From the NCBI GenBank assembly GCA_000827265.1, contig KN834753.1, positions 1,022,686 through 1,086,685 on the forward strand: DNA of 64,000 nt, in the 5' to 3' direction. The notes beneath the pieces are model-generated. The model was given only the letters and a program-made list of their open reading frames with translations, was not told where the DNA came from and did not search any database. A program made the position numbers and the translations under genes. Origin of the DNA: Collybiopsis luxurians FD-317 M1 (Eukaryota; Basidiomycota; Agaricomycetes; Agaricales; Omphalotaceae). Position 1 is the first letter of the stretch. Each line of letters begins with the position of its first letter. Of the stretch, positions 21,379-31,382 are shown piece after piece.

Positions 21379-22260
21379 TTTAACGGGGTTGAGTTAGAGC
21401 TTTTAGTGTACCTTTATAGTGAGCCTTGAGGAATGAAAATCCGAGTTTCCTCCGGAGAAGGGTGTAGTCCGGGAATCTTCCAGGAGCTTCCTAGAATAAA
21501 CACCCTTGATCAGTCGATATGTGGGTAGCAAATGAGGAGGAGAGGAAGCGTCCGGTCCAGTTGTGGGTCAGCGTAAGTTCGCCATCTAGCTGCAAAGGAT
21601 CCACCGTGACTTTGCAAGCAATTTGCAAGTCCTTACTGGTACGTTTACAGGTGCAACTCATTCGTTCCCGTCGTGATATATTATTCGCGGATGTTTCTGA
21701 CTCCCTGGGCTGTAGATACTGGAATTCAACTGCGGCATGGTGAAGACGAGACAAGACCTCTGATGATGAACATTCCATCCGTCTGTACTAATTTTTTCTG
21801 TGGTTTTCCAAACAATTCTAGCCGTCCAGGTGGTTTACTCTAGACTGCCGTTTTCCACACCTCTGCATCTTTCGTATGAGACGGCTGTCATTGATTTCAT
21901 CTTTGATATTCACGCCCCATTTTACATCAAATTAAGCAGCGCTTCCCATAATGCTTCTGCTCCGTATTCTCCGAAACCTGAACAGGTTGTGCAATAGTTC
22001 TGTGCCAGTTCTGTCGCCTTGACTTTAGATGGATACAACAGTACTGCTGTGCTTCATGACTCTGAAATCCCTGATGTTCCTATACCCTCGGGCGTCAATT
22101 TCGGAATGTTTGAATCCAACGATGTTCGTAGCTGCGGGACAATTGCGCTGCTGTGAATCATCTTGTACCAAGCCAGTGTTTTTTGAATAGTATTGTACTA
22201 CAGGTGATTACAGTAATAACGTTAGAATACAGCCTTGTAAACCGAGTGTCACGTTTTGAT
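21379..22260. other. Divergent interval between the SGNH esterase and the methyltransferase
   Basis: 882 bp. It holds a TATAAA element for the esterase at 21413-21418 (minus). No gene is recognised; short frames at 21491-21778 and 21519-21743 oppose each other. Confidence 0.45.
21413..21418 (-). promoter_or_regulatory. TATA element of the SGNH esterase
   Basis: TATAAAGG on the minus strand, 34 nt before the ATG, which would leave a very short leader. Confidence 0.5.
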
Positions 22261-23454
22261 ATGGCTGGTACACATTCTCTTCACTCATCCATCGACGTCC
22301 TCTCGCCACCAACAACATTTCTTCCCCCTATCAGATCGCTTTCGTCGCTAACTGAACCCGACAGATTACTAAAATGCATTCGACGCTTACAAGAGATCTA
22401 TGTTCCAGAAGTACGAGGTTCGCGAAGGAGAAGGAAATCAAAAACCCCTCACGATTCGGATTCTGGATTGTCATTGGCAGCTATACGCAGAGACCTCTTT
22501 GAGCGTGCCTATGCACTGCGCTGGTTATCTGCTCTTATCCGTTTAGAATCCTCCCTCGATCTATCTCAAGCTCAAAGCTACGCTGCAGCCCTTTTGGCCA
22601 TTTGTGCCGGAACAGCTTCAGCAGGCTCCCTTCAGCGTCAGTTGGAGTTTGGCGGAGGAAGGGTCAAAGTTGTTTTAAATGATGTCCCACTCTCCACAAA
22701 CGCTTCCAATGGTGATTATATGGAAAGTGTCGGTGCTCAGACATGGGGCGGGGCGTGCGTTCTGGCCGATGAAATTGCGGACACACCCGAAGCGTTCTTT
22801 CCTGCGGATGAGGCTGGAAAAGTAGTCCATGTATTGGAGCTAGGAGCAGGAACAGGCCTGGTCAGTTTAGTCATAGGGAAGGTCGCGATACTGAACAACA
22901 TCAAGATGGATGTAATCGCCACGGATTACCATAGCTCCGTCCTGGATAATCTCAAAGCAAACATCCGAGCTAACTTCTCTGCCCCTACCCCATCGCTGAC
23001 CATATCCTCTCAATTCCTGGATTGGTCTGTTTCTACCTCAGAGCTCGCTGGAAGTCCGTTTGACCTGATACTTGGTGCAGACATCATCTATGAGCCTCTA
23101 CACGCTTCGTGGATCTCCTCGGTCCTAGAAACGCACTTGCGAAAGCCGGAAGATGACACTGGAGGCTTGTTTCATCTTGTCATTCCTCTTCGACCATCGT
23201 TCGCAGCCGAATCAAGCACGATCGAAGAGGTGTTCAACTTCGGTACTTCTGTCGACACGGATTATAGCGGCCTGGTGATTATCTCTAAACAAATTATCGT
23301 GTGCGATGCGGACGAAGATGGTTTTGACTCTGATGAAGATTCCAATACTGAAAGTTTCGCGGGTGAGGTGCAGTTGGATGAAGACGGGAGTAATATCGTG
23401 CAATATGCCTATTTTGTCATTGGATGGAAACGAGGAAATGCAGTCGTTCGCTGA
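22261..23454 (+). CDS. Class I SAM-dependent methyltransferase (family 16-like)
   Basis: A single-exon 397-residue protein; the start at 22261 follows the in-frame ATG at 22153 that would add an unconserved leader. The SAM-binding motif I is HVLELGAGTGLVSLVIGK near residue 195, preceded by AQTWGGACVLADEI, and motif II is the acidic VIATDYHSS. A later segment FDLILGADIIYEP resembles the D/E-xx-Y motif of the METTL21/FAM86 type of protein-lysine methyltransferases (methyltransferase family 16). The family methylates lysine in chaperones and translation factors; the substrate here is unknown. The C-terminus contains an acidic insertion (DADEDGFDSDEDSNTES). It is convergent with the Pro-rich gene at 23815. 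Confidence 0.85.
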   Translation: MAGTHSLHSSIDVLSPPTTFLPPIRSLSSLTEPDRLLKCIRRLQEIYVPEVRGSRRRRKSKTPHDSDSGLSLAAIRRDLFERAYALRWLSALIRLESSLDLSQAQSYAAALLAICAGTASAGSLQRQLEFGGGRVKVVLNDVPLSTNASNGDYMESVGAQTWGGACVLADEIADTPEAFFPADEAGKVVHVLELGAGTGLVSLVIGKVAILNNIKMDVIATDYHSSVLDNLKANIRANFSAPTPSLTISSQFLDWSVSTSELAGSPFDLILGADIIYEPLHASWISSVLETHLRKPEDDTGGLFHLVIPLRPSFAAESSTIEEVFNFGTSVDTDYSGLVIISKQIIVCDADEDGFDSDEDSNTESFAGEVQLDEDGSNIVQYAYFVIGWKRGNAVVR

Positions 23455-23814
23455 TTGGGCTTGGCTTTTGGACGGGAAATATTTGACGATCGTCGCTGTG
23501 TTTTAACCAGACAAGTTAGCTGCGACATACCTATGGCAATGAAACGCACGATGAAAATTGAACATCCATCCAGTGCGGTTAATATTATTTACGTACGTAT
23601 GAGATTAGATGCTATGGATTATATGAAAAGATACGGTAAATACGAAACGACTGTAGATGTAAGAATAACGAAAGGAATACAGTACGAATACTGCGATGGG
23701 AGGCGTTTTATACACAACAATCATGGATACAGGATGTACATCTCGACTAGTTCCCGAGTGATAATGGCAAATTTTCAGGTGCAGACGTCTAGATCGCAAC
23801 ACTGAAAATATCAT
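23455..23814. other. Convergent 3' flanks
   Basis: 360 bp between convergent genes; no gene, repeat or hairpin is evident. Confidence 0.4.
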
Positions 23815-24399
23815 CTAGGCTGTACAAACAGCGACGCTTCGGCGGGAAGTACAAAGAGAAAAGACAGCGGCCGCCCGAGACTGTCGTTTCTGAGGCTTTT
23901 CTCCGACCAATACGGGTGACTTTTCCAGCGGGCTCTTCTTTCCCTCCTTATCCGTCAAAACAAAGGTAGGGATTGGAGGAACTGGGGGTGGGGCGGCGGA
24001 AAGAGTTGGGCTGGGGGGCGGGGAAAGATAGGGTACAGCGAGTTGCAGAGACCTCCGACGGCTCAGAGGTTTGGGAGAGCATAATGATGAGGTAGAGCAA
24101 GAGGATGAAGGTGCGGTAGGACTGGGGGGAGGAGAAGGCTTGAGTATGCCTTTAGAAGGTCTTTGGGTCAAATCGTGGCCAAGTAGTGTGGATGGATCGG
24201 GACGGAGAGTGTCACTGTGTACGGTCCGTAAAGTTGGCCTTCTCTGACGCAGATGGCTAGGATTGCTACCGGTCGCTGTACTGGGACGTGCTGGTGCGGG
24301 GGACTTTCTTCGGATGGGTAATGGGGTGAGGGTAGTAGAATAGTCTGGTGAAGGAGCCCGGGGAGGAGGGGACTCTGGTCGAGAAAACAGAGAGGACAT
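23815..24399 (-). CDS. Pro/Ser-rich disordered protein (left member of a divergent paralogue pair)
   Basis: A single-exon 194-residue protein, predicted by composition to be almost entirely disordered. It shares an ordered set of blocks with the protein at 25556: an N-terminal SPPPRAPSP, a central PSKGILKPSPPPSPT, a Ser tract, then RRRSLQLAVPYLSPPPSPTL and PPPVPPIPTFVLT. The blocks keep order and spacing, so the two are paralogues. The RGILK/KGILK and RRSLQ...VPY blocks look like short linear motifs; their partner is unknown. The start is supported by a TATAAAA at 24433-24439, 34 nt upstream. No membrane or secretion signal is present. Confidence 0.72.
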   Translation of the reverse strand: MSSLFSRPESPPPRAPSPDYSTTLTPLPIRRKSPAPARPSTATGSNPSHLRQRRPTLRTVHSDTLRPDPSTLLGHDLTQRPSKGILKPSPPPSPTAPSSSCSTSSLCSPKPLSRRRSLQLAVPYLSPPPSPTLSAAPPPVPPIPTFVLTDKEGKKSPLEKSPVLVGEKPQKRQSRAAAVFSLCTSRRSVAVCTA

Positions 24400-24432
24400 A
24401 TTTGGGGGATGTTTAAAGATAATAACGGCGAG

Positions 24433-24439
24433 TTTTATA
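24433..24439 (-). promoter_or_regulatory. TATA element, left Pro-rich gene
   Basis: TATAAAA on the minus strand ending 33 nt before the ATG at 24399. Confidence 0.5.
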
Positions 24440-25516
24440 CTACATTGTAGCCTTGACAGCCTCGTGTTTTATTTTTCAAAAAAAAAAAAAAATACATAGG
24501 GATATTTCTGAAACGGGTAACACCTCAAACACGACAACCATTTACGGAATAACATGCTTTCTTCTCCTTCTGGTTATCTACAAGGATACCCAACTCTGTT
24601 AACAAGAGGATTCAATCCCGACCAGGTCATTCAAAAGTTAAATAAAGTATACTTCTCCCTTCGAGTTACATTCTCCACGAGTCTGCCCAGCAACCAGCTA
24701 CATCGAGGCTAACTCGTGCCACTTGCCAAGTCCTGCGGGGCCGTTGGTAAAACTGTAATGAATCCCGCCAGATTCCGCAACAATGCCCAGAATGGGCGCA
24801 TCATCGTATTCGTCACCGCTTATAACGCCCTTGGGTTTAGCTCGGTTTGACAGTTTGAATGAATATAGATTGTACGAATCTATGGAATGCGCCAGAAGAC
24901 GCCGACACTTCCAAAAGAAGTTTCGATTCCTTTCAGACAGTCTGCATGATATCGAACATCGAACAGGAGAAAAATACGACTGCATCGGATCTGCTGCTTC
25001 GATGAGGACTCTGCGAGATGGACGTGGAGAAGAATCTATCGCGTGAATTTGGATCAGTGCTCATTCAAAATTTTCATCTATCAGTGACAATGCGAGTTGT
25101 TCAGTAAAGCATTATCAACCACTGCTTTCAACTGATTTCGCTTCCATAGTCCTCTTGCTGACGTCGGACATCACAGGAGGATGCAAGGCCTGGTCTCCTC
25201 TCTTGTTGTCTCTAGCTGAAGCCCAGGCCCTTTCCTGCGTCCAAGCCAAAGACATTTCGCGTTGCACTCTCGAGTCAACGTCTCCGTGAACGTCGGTGCG
25301 GCCGTCGTCAAGTTGCCACTATGAGTAAATTTATATTCAAGAAGCAGGACTGATCCTCCTTCTCGAGCCTTTGTTTCGGTACCGATTCCTGAGCTCCGAA
25401 AACTGAAAACTTCTTTTCTAATGGCTAATACTCTATTTATTGACAAGTTTCTCGACATTTCATTAGCTGAACAGCTCCGCACGTCGAACGCGTACGAATC
25501 GGAGCTTCAGTATACA

Positions 25517-25524
25517 TATAAAGG
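25517..25524 (+). promoter_or_regulatory. TATA element, right Pro-rich gene
   Basis: TATAAAGG ending 31 nt before the ATG at 25556, with a pyrimidine-rich leader. Confidence 0.55.
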
Positions 25525-25555
25525 CTAAGCACCTCTCATTCTCCATCTTACTCCA

Positions 25556-26164
25556 ATGACACCCTCACTATCTATTTTTACGAGACCGCACTCACCCCCA
25601 CCACGCGCAGTCTCCCCTGCATTCCCTACTTTCAACCCTCTGCCATTGCCTCCAGCGCGTCCAAAGAAGATGTCGGATAGATCTGCATTGAGTAACTCAT
25701 ATCAGAGACAGACGCCGCCGCGTATCCGCAACACACCCTCTCGGGGAATACTAAAACATACTCCTCCCCCGAGTCCCACTTCCCCTACATCCATTTCTTC
25801 ATCGTCCAGCTCATCTCGAGCTTCCACACATACTCTGAGCCATCGCCGCTCTCTACAATTCGCTGTCCCTTATCGCTCACCCCCCGCCAGCCCTACCCTA
25901 ACATCTCCGCCGCCACCCGTACCACCGATTCCTGCTTTTGCGCTTGACGGCGCTTCCGGCGTCAGGGCTTCTTCCGTGGGTCACTCTGTAACTCCGTCTG
26001 CTTCTACATTGTCGCCTCCGCCAACACGGAGCCCACGACGGGAGCCAAGAGAAGGACCAGGGTCGTCTAATGGAGGGATGACATGTACCGAGTTTATGTC
26101 GATGCGGGGAGCTCAGACCGCGCCAGGGAGGCGGAGTGTCGCAAAAGCGCCCAGTACAGCATAG
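25556..26164 (+). CDS. Pro/Ser-rich disordered protein (right member of the divergent paralogue pair)
   Basis: A single-exon 202-residue protein carrying the same ordered blocks as its neighbour at 23815: SPPPRAVSP, PSRGILKHTPPPSPT, a Ser tract, HRRSLQFAVPYRSPPASPTL and PPPVPPIPAFALD. It adds a C-terminal GGMTCTEFMSMRGAQ block before the end that the partner lacks. High Pro/Ser content suggests an intrinsically disordered, possibly phosphorylated scaffold; no function is known to me. Both genes have close TATA boxes and short leaders, suggesting strong or inducible expression. Confidence 0.72.
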   Translation: MTPSLSIFTRPHSPPPRAVSPAFPTFNPLPLPPARPKKMSDRSALSNSYQRQTPPRIRNTPSRGILKHTPPPSPTSPTSISSSSSSSRASTHTLSHRRSLQFAVPYRSPPASPTLTSPPPPVPPIPAFALDGASGVRASSVGHSVTPSASTLSPPPTRSPRREPREGPGSSNGGMTCTEFMSMRGAQTAPGRRSVAKAPSTA

Positions 26165-26751
26165 CCAAGGAGCATTCTCCTTGTCCGTCACAGTCTTTCT
26201 TTTACCCGATTTCTTGTTCTCCGTTCCCCAGCATTGTTGCTTTTTGGTTTTTGGCTTTTTTTGGATGTTCAATAGTTTATTAATGATATATACCCTCAAG
26301 TAGCAGAAATTTGTCTTGTATAATATCCTAGCTTCTTATATTTTGAACGCTATTGTAACATATGAAACCTACCTTGTTGAATTACGACTGTAAAGAGCAA
26401 TGGGTGTGGACTGTGCTGAAACCTTACTGAAACCAAACACAAATCCACCATCCCAAAAGACCCTCGCCGGTTTAGAGGGGCAAAATCTACACGTCCTTTC
26501 GGAGAAGGGAGGGGAAGACGTGGCATTGACATCATGTGGGGCTTGTCGCGTTGAGGATCCAGTTCGGCGACGGTTGCCCCAAAGGGATTGACGGTGGCTT
26601 GATCTACAGACAGGCTAATCCTTGCCTGACAATTCCTCGCAGTCTAGTTTAGGATCCAATTATTTATTTCAATGATCGGAGAACGACATATACGACGAAA
26701 ACGCCACTTTCACACCGCCTTTTGCTTTTCTCCAACTCAGGATGGCCGACC
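26165..26751. other. Convergent 3' flanks of the Pro-rich gene and glutaminase copy A
   Basis: 587 bp with no gene. I searched it specifically for a Ser-rich/hydrophobic tail exon equivalent to the last exon of glutaminase copy B and found none. Confidence 0.45.
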
Positions 26752-29700
26752 TCACAAAACCAACTGTAATCAAGATTTTTAGAACAGAATGCCGACGGCG
26801 AAAAAAAAATAATGATACGTACATGAGCAACTAAAGCGGAAAATCACCCATTCGTTAGCACATCTTTCCAAAGAACCACGAAGAAAAAACACTTACGATG
26901 TCCACCAACGACTGGTCTAGCTCTGAATCCTTCAGGAGCTCCAGCAATGGTATCGTACCTGTAAATCGATTTCGCATCCAAACCCGACTCTCCGGTAAAG
27001 GCACTCACCAGTCTCCTAGAGGAGCATTGCTAGTTCCACTGGATGCCCAAAGGTAAACAGCATGGATGAGGAGATCCCGAGTTTGAGTATTCGTCATGAG
27101 GGTCGAAGTCCAGATTTGCCAATCTTGAGTAGCGGAATAGCATGTAAGTATGGAAAAATTTGGAGGAAAAAGGGGGGTTTCTACCAGTTTTGGTGTATGT
27201 GTGTCTGGAAACGCGACATGAATGAGCATATCAAAATCGAAAGGGATGAAAAAAGACTTGCCGCGTGTCAAGGGGTACACCGAAGGCGTTGTCGACAGTA
27301 GGGTACCAGGCAGTTTCTGAAGCATTCTAAGATGAGAGATTCAAATGCATCAAAGATGGCTTGACTCACGTTCTTCATACACCGATTGTGGGAAAAGATT
27401 CAAGCCCAACAACTTGTCGCCGAACATGTTGTAAGAAAGACCCCAAGAGTTTTCGTCATTGTACTATACTACATTGAGATGGAAATTCGTAGGCTGTATA
27501 TCATCGGCACAACTTACATCGAGAGTAAGGTGGGGGCCAGTAGTGGAGGCGGCTAGTTTCTGCCATTGAGTAACGTAGCTGGATGCAATGGACTAAATCA
27601 ATGTAAAGATTTCAGCTGGATATACAACAGAAGCGTAGAATACTTACGCTTAGGTTATTCTGCTGCGCGGTATTGCCTAGAATTCCCCAAATCTCTGACA
27701 TGGCCTTGATACCGACAATACCTTTGATTGCGAGATTAGTCTGATTAGCCAAGGACCCAGCAAAGTCGTCGGTAGATATTTGATTTCCAGGAATCAACGA
27801 GTCAGTGATAAGGAAGTCAGTCCATTGAGCCAGAAGGGCGGTCTGCAAGGAAAGCAGTGAGAAAGATGGAACAGCATCATAACAAAGTGTACCCTTACAT
27901 AGCGTTCAAGCTGCGACGTATCACCTGTCTTTTGAGCATAACCCAAAGACATTATTAGCATATTTCCGCACTCTAGATTTGAAGTTAGAAGGCGGTTATC
28001 TAACGAGTCGAACAAATGAGCAACTGACCTTCTACGGGCATTGCCTCATCAGCTCCGTCGTTATGCCCAAGTGCCTTTGGGTAGCTTGCACCTATCGAAG
28101 GTGGACATTCAACAGATCAACAAGACACATAGTTGAATGCCTACCTAGATCATGCACGCTCCACTTGTTGGGATATAGCCCTGTTGCTTGGTAGCGGAAG
28201 AGTCCTTCAAGGAGATATTTAATCCACGAGGGATTGAGATACAGATAAGCAGGAAATGCGGGAGTTAAGACGTCTACTGTTAAAATATTCTATTTTTGTG
28301 TATTTTGTGTAATCTGAGCTATACAGGCAGTTAAATAGCAAAGGGAAACTCACTCCGTCGCTGGATATCTCTGTAAAGCAAGTGGAACAGATAAAAGCTC
28401 AAACTTTCCACATAAAGGCAACGATGAAGCAGATATATACCTTTGAGGAATATCATAATATCAGAAGTATTCAGAGCCCCGTTGGACTGCCTGCTAAGGG
28501 TAATTTCGTTGGCACCCACAGCTTGACGGATAGAAAGGGTGACAATGCCAGCATATTCGGACGAAATGGCGGACGCGTCTCTTTGTACTTGAGCGTCAAA
28601 GGTGTTGGCCCTACTTAACGCAGCGCTAAAGTCTCCGAGGAAGGAAGAAATCTAACGAGGTATGCGTCAAAAGAGAAAAAAAAAAAAAAGAGTGCCCAGT
28701 TTAGGCGCCGTAAGCGTCAGCGGCACGGGCGCTTAATTGCCCGGAAGGAATGACACTTACCACTGCGGCAGGAGTGGAGAATTCACTCAAGAAGTACAGA
28801 CTTCGAGATTGAGTCCCCCCGACAACGACGTATTCGATGGCTGGGTCACGTATGTGTCCGACAGAGAAAACGACCGGCGTAGTCGCGGTGGAGCCAACAC
28901 TGCCGAGGTTGTGGGCAAGACCGAAAACAGGCCAATCATCGCTAACCGGGCGGAAGTTGGTATCGCGAGTGTTAGGAAGGACCCCATTCTTGATAAATTG
29001 TGCTCTGACCACTATATCTTGTCCGCTTTGAAAGGTCGCTGATGCAGTCTATGAGAGGCGGTTAGATATCCGACCAGTAACACAATGTAGGAATTTACAT
29101 TGGGGGTGGAGTAGAAAGCCGACCCATCTGTGAGAACAGGGATCAGAAAATGGATCGACAAAGTGTCTCACAGTACTTCGACTTGCATTGCGTGTGGTCG
29201 CTCACTTCCCCAAACACTGTAGGGTTAACCAACTGAACCTGATGCGTTAAAATATCACCAGTCGTGGTTGTCCAGTTGACAGTTAGAGAATCATCTCCAG
29301 AGACCCATTCGGCGCTGATGTCAGAGTATATCTGCACAGAGTGCGATGCCCCATCAGTAGAGGTGGCAGAGACGGTCTAGCTCGTTGATCAGTTGGCGAG
29401 ATAGAGGAAGCGAGAAGAATCAAAAATACCATATAGGAAAACGGGATCGATTGTTTCACAAGGTCGTTTGGCTTGATTCAAAAATTGAGCCACCGAAAAA
29501 AAACGATCGGTGGACGACCTACCTCCACCGGACTTAGGAAGTTCACGGTCAAGTCGATGGGCCCTGCAGAAAGGACGAAGGTGCTCTGAGTGGAGGTAAA
29601 CTATACAAATACACGACATTCATTTCAAGTACATCGACACTACGCAAATGGCGAAGTACCGAGAAACTCTTCTGAGTGGCAGTTGAGAAAGTCGCCCCCG

Positions 29701-30023
29701 GAACGGATGGAGCACCCAAAAAGTTATAAGCAACGCCGTCGACCTTGGCAAAGCCGGCCCATCCGAGAATCTGCCCAAGATTGAGGTGAGCCAGAGGCAA
29801 ATACGTGACGACAAATACTGCATACAGAGCCAGTCCAGAAGGTGGGCCATGTACCAGCGAGAGGTGCCCCTGCTCCTTGAGGAAGCCAAGCAGACAGATA
29901 TGGTGTCCTCACCGCCAATGGAATCGAGGGAGGATTGAAGGGAGTTGAAGTCCATGCATAGATGGAAAAGGTTGATGAAAGAAAAGTCAAAGCGGTAATG
30001 AGAATTTTCTGCGAGGAGAGCAT
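26752..30023 (-). CDS. gtaA: Secreted GtaA-type glutaminase, copy A (no GPI tail)
   Basis: 21 exons close exactly in frame to 698 residues: 29826-30023, 29660-29770, 29523-29600, 29430-29471, 29172-29376, 29099-29127, 28761-29048, 28441-28651, 28354-28370 (17 nt), 28145-28289, 28029-28091, 27899-27972, 27648-27842, 27518-27592, 27370-27463, 27262-27316, 27185-27204 (20 nt), 27009-27123, 26897-26958, 26823-26830 (8 nt), 26752-26763. A signal-type N-terminus precedes FNPPSIPLAVRTPYLSAWLP; ILGWAGFAKVDG, DSLIPGNQISTDDFAGSLA and the C-terminal GFRARPVVGGH follow. This is the DUF5127/DUF4965/DUF1793 architecture of fungal GtaA glutaminases, which release ammonia from glutamine extracellularly. Intron 27205-27261 starts with GC. 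It ends LAHLVL without the tail seen in copy B. Confidence 0.9.
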
Positions 30024-30053
30024 CTTGGAATATTTCTGTAGATTGATTGCTCC

Positions 30054-30059
30054 TTTATA
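30054..30059 (-). promoter_or_regulatory. TATA element of glutaminase copy A
   Basis: TATAAA on the minus strand, 30 nt before the ATG at 30023; any leader would be very short. Copy B has no equivalent at this distance. Confidence 0.45.
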
Positions 30060-30273
30060 GTCTCAGTTCAGAACACTGCACAGCTCCATGTGGCTGGTAG
30101 TGATATATGCATCACAGGTCTACGTCAGAAGCCAGAGCCGTTGATCATGAGGTGGTTCAAGAGAGCTCGACTATACTTAGTCGAGGCACAGATATTTTGC
30201 GGACTGTGATTTGAGATTACCCAAAAGAAAGAAATCGACGGAACTTCCTACAATCTTCTGTTGAACACCGCGA

Positions 30274-30300
30274 GGTTCAGTGCGGTTCAGTGTGGTTCAG
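30274..30300. repeat. Three GGTTCAG words with 10-bp period upstream of glutaminase A
   Basis: GGTTCAG occurs at 30274-30280, 30284-30290 and 30294-30300, so all three face the same side of the helix, about 250-280 bp upstream of the copy A start. Confidence 0.6.
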
Positions 30301-30818
30301 CTCGAAAAATCTATCAAATTGCGAGTAATAAAAGGAATCAGATGCTCAGGCGAATGTTTAAGAAGAAGAAATGAAAATCAATTTCGGGTTGAGTTCAGGA
30401 CCACGTGAAACGCGCAAAGTCAAAGCAGATCTTCTCGCGCGCCCTGAGACCCATGCGAATATCCTCAGATGCCCTCGTCCGGAACGTTGCTAGCTGACAA
30501 AAAAATGTCAGCCTTATATTTCAACTAACATGGCGTAATCTGACGAGTTCAATAACATAGTAGCTTAAATACAGTAGAGTACAGTATGGAGTCGTAAAAG
30601 CATGGTCAACTCGTGTTAAAGACGGACGCAGAGAAGCATCAAACCCCGACTATTTCTGCCTAGCAAGTGTCCCATTCGAAGACCAGAGTTCGGAAAGCTC
30701 TAGTCTGATCTCAATTTCACTAGAATCATTCTCAGCATAGGCAACTACGCCGCAATGAGGTCGAGAAGATACCTACTTACTCGACAACAAAATGAGTGTT
30801 ATCTCGTACAACGGAGTC

Positions 30819-31088
30819 TTAGAAGCTCCAGAATGTTTTGAGGTTAGTGAAGGAGGACTTTTTCCGCTGCTCTCCTGAAGAGCGCTCAGATTGCTGTTCA
30901 CTCCCTTCGGTCTCGTTCCAGCTCCACAGTGGACGGAGTATCTCCCAGAGTTGCCCGTATACGTCATGCGATTCCCGGGGGTCAGCAGCAGCAGGTACAA
31001 ATAGGCCCAGCCCATTGAAAGGAGACGGATGAGAAGGAGTGGATTGGAAAAGACTCAGGGTCATCGCATTGCCATGGTCGGAAGACAT
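30819..31088 (-). CDS. Possible small protein, 89 aa
   Basis: An ATG-initiated 89-codon frame with a Pro/Ser-rich N-terminus, a Trp-rich middle (YGQLWEILRPLWSWNE) and a charged C-terminus. No homologue is recognised and no splice evidence supports it. It may be real but could equally be chance. Confidence 0.22.
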   Translation of the reverse strand: MSSDHGNAMTLSLFQSTPSHPSPFNGLGLFVPAAADPRESHDVYGQLWEILRPLWSWNETEGSEQQSERSSGEQRKKSSFTNLKTFWSF

Positions 31089-31382
31089 TATCGGTGACCT
31101 CTAAGTAAAGTATTGGAGATGCTAGGACGGCCAGCCGTGAGGGCTTGTTAGATGACCCTATGCCATAGCCTCATTATAAACACCTTCAGTACAAGAGACA
31201 TGACAACTATACTGGGAACAAAAAGTAACGTTTGCCAGAAAAGGTAACGTACTTTCCTAACTGGGAAAAAGGCACATAACGACTTTATACTGACACTTGC
31301 GTCTGATTGCAATCCTACTAGATTCAGATACAAAGCAGTATGGTACCGAATCTAATGAGGCGCCTCTTCACTCTGCTTTTTA

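Larger units (their letters stand above)
24400..25555. promoter_or_regulatory. Shared upstream region of the divergent Pro-rich pair
   Basis: 1156 bp with a promoter at each end (TATAAAA at 24433-24439 minus, TATAAAGG at 25517-25524 plus), each 31-34 nt from its ATG. A 13-nt poly(A) tract lies at about 24479-24492. A minus-strand open frame at 24698-24985 has no recognisable family and is not called. Confidence 0.5.
30024..31382. other. Upstream region of glutaminase A and 3' flank of PLP1
   Basis: About 1.36 kb. It contains a TATAAA for copy A at 30054-30059, three GGTTCAG words at exactly 10-bp spacing (30274-30300), and one possible small gene (30819-31088). Nothing else is recognisable. 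Confidence 0.45.

Noticed and set aside
24698..24985. 95-codon minus-strand frame between the Pro-rich genes
   Set aside because: A segment looks weakly protein-like but it has no homologue I recognise and no promoter; it lies in the shared intergenic region.
26581..26760. Possible tail exon of glutaminase A reading CESGVFVVYVVL
   Set aside because: It lacks a Ser-rich linker and a typical GPI end, and no convincing acceptor fits; the TTG GTT TTG TGA end is preferred.
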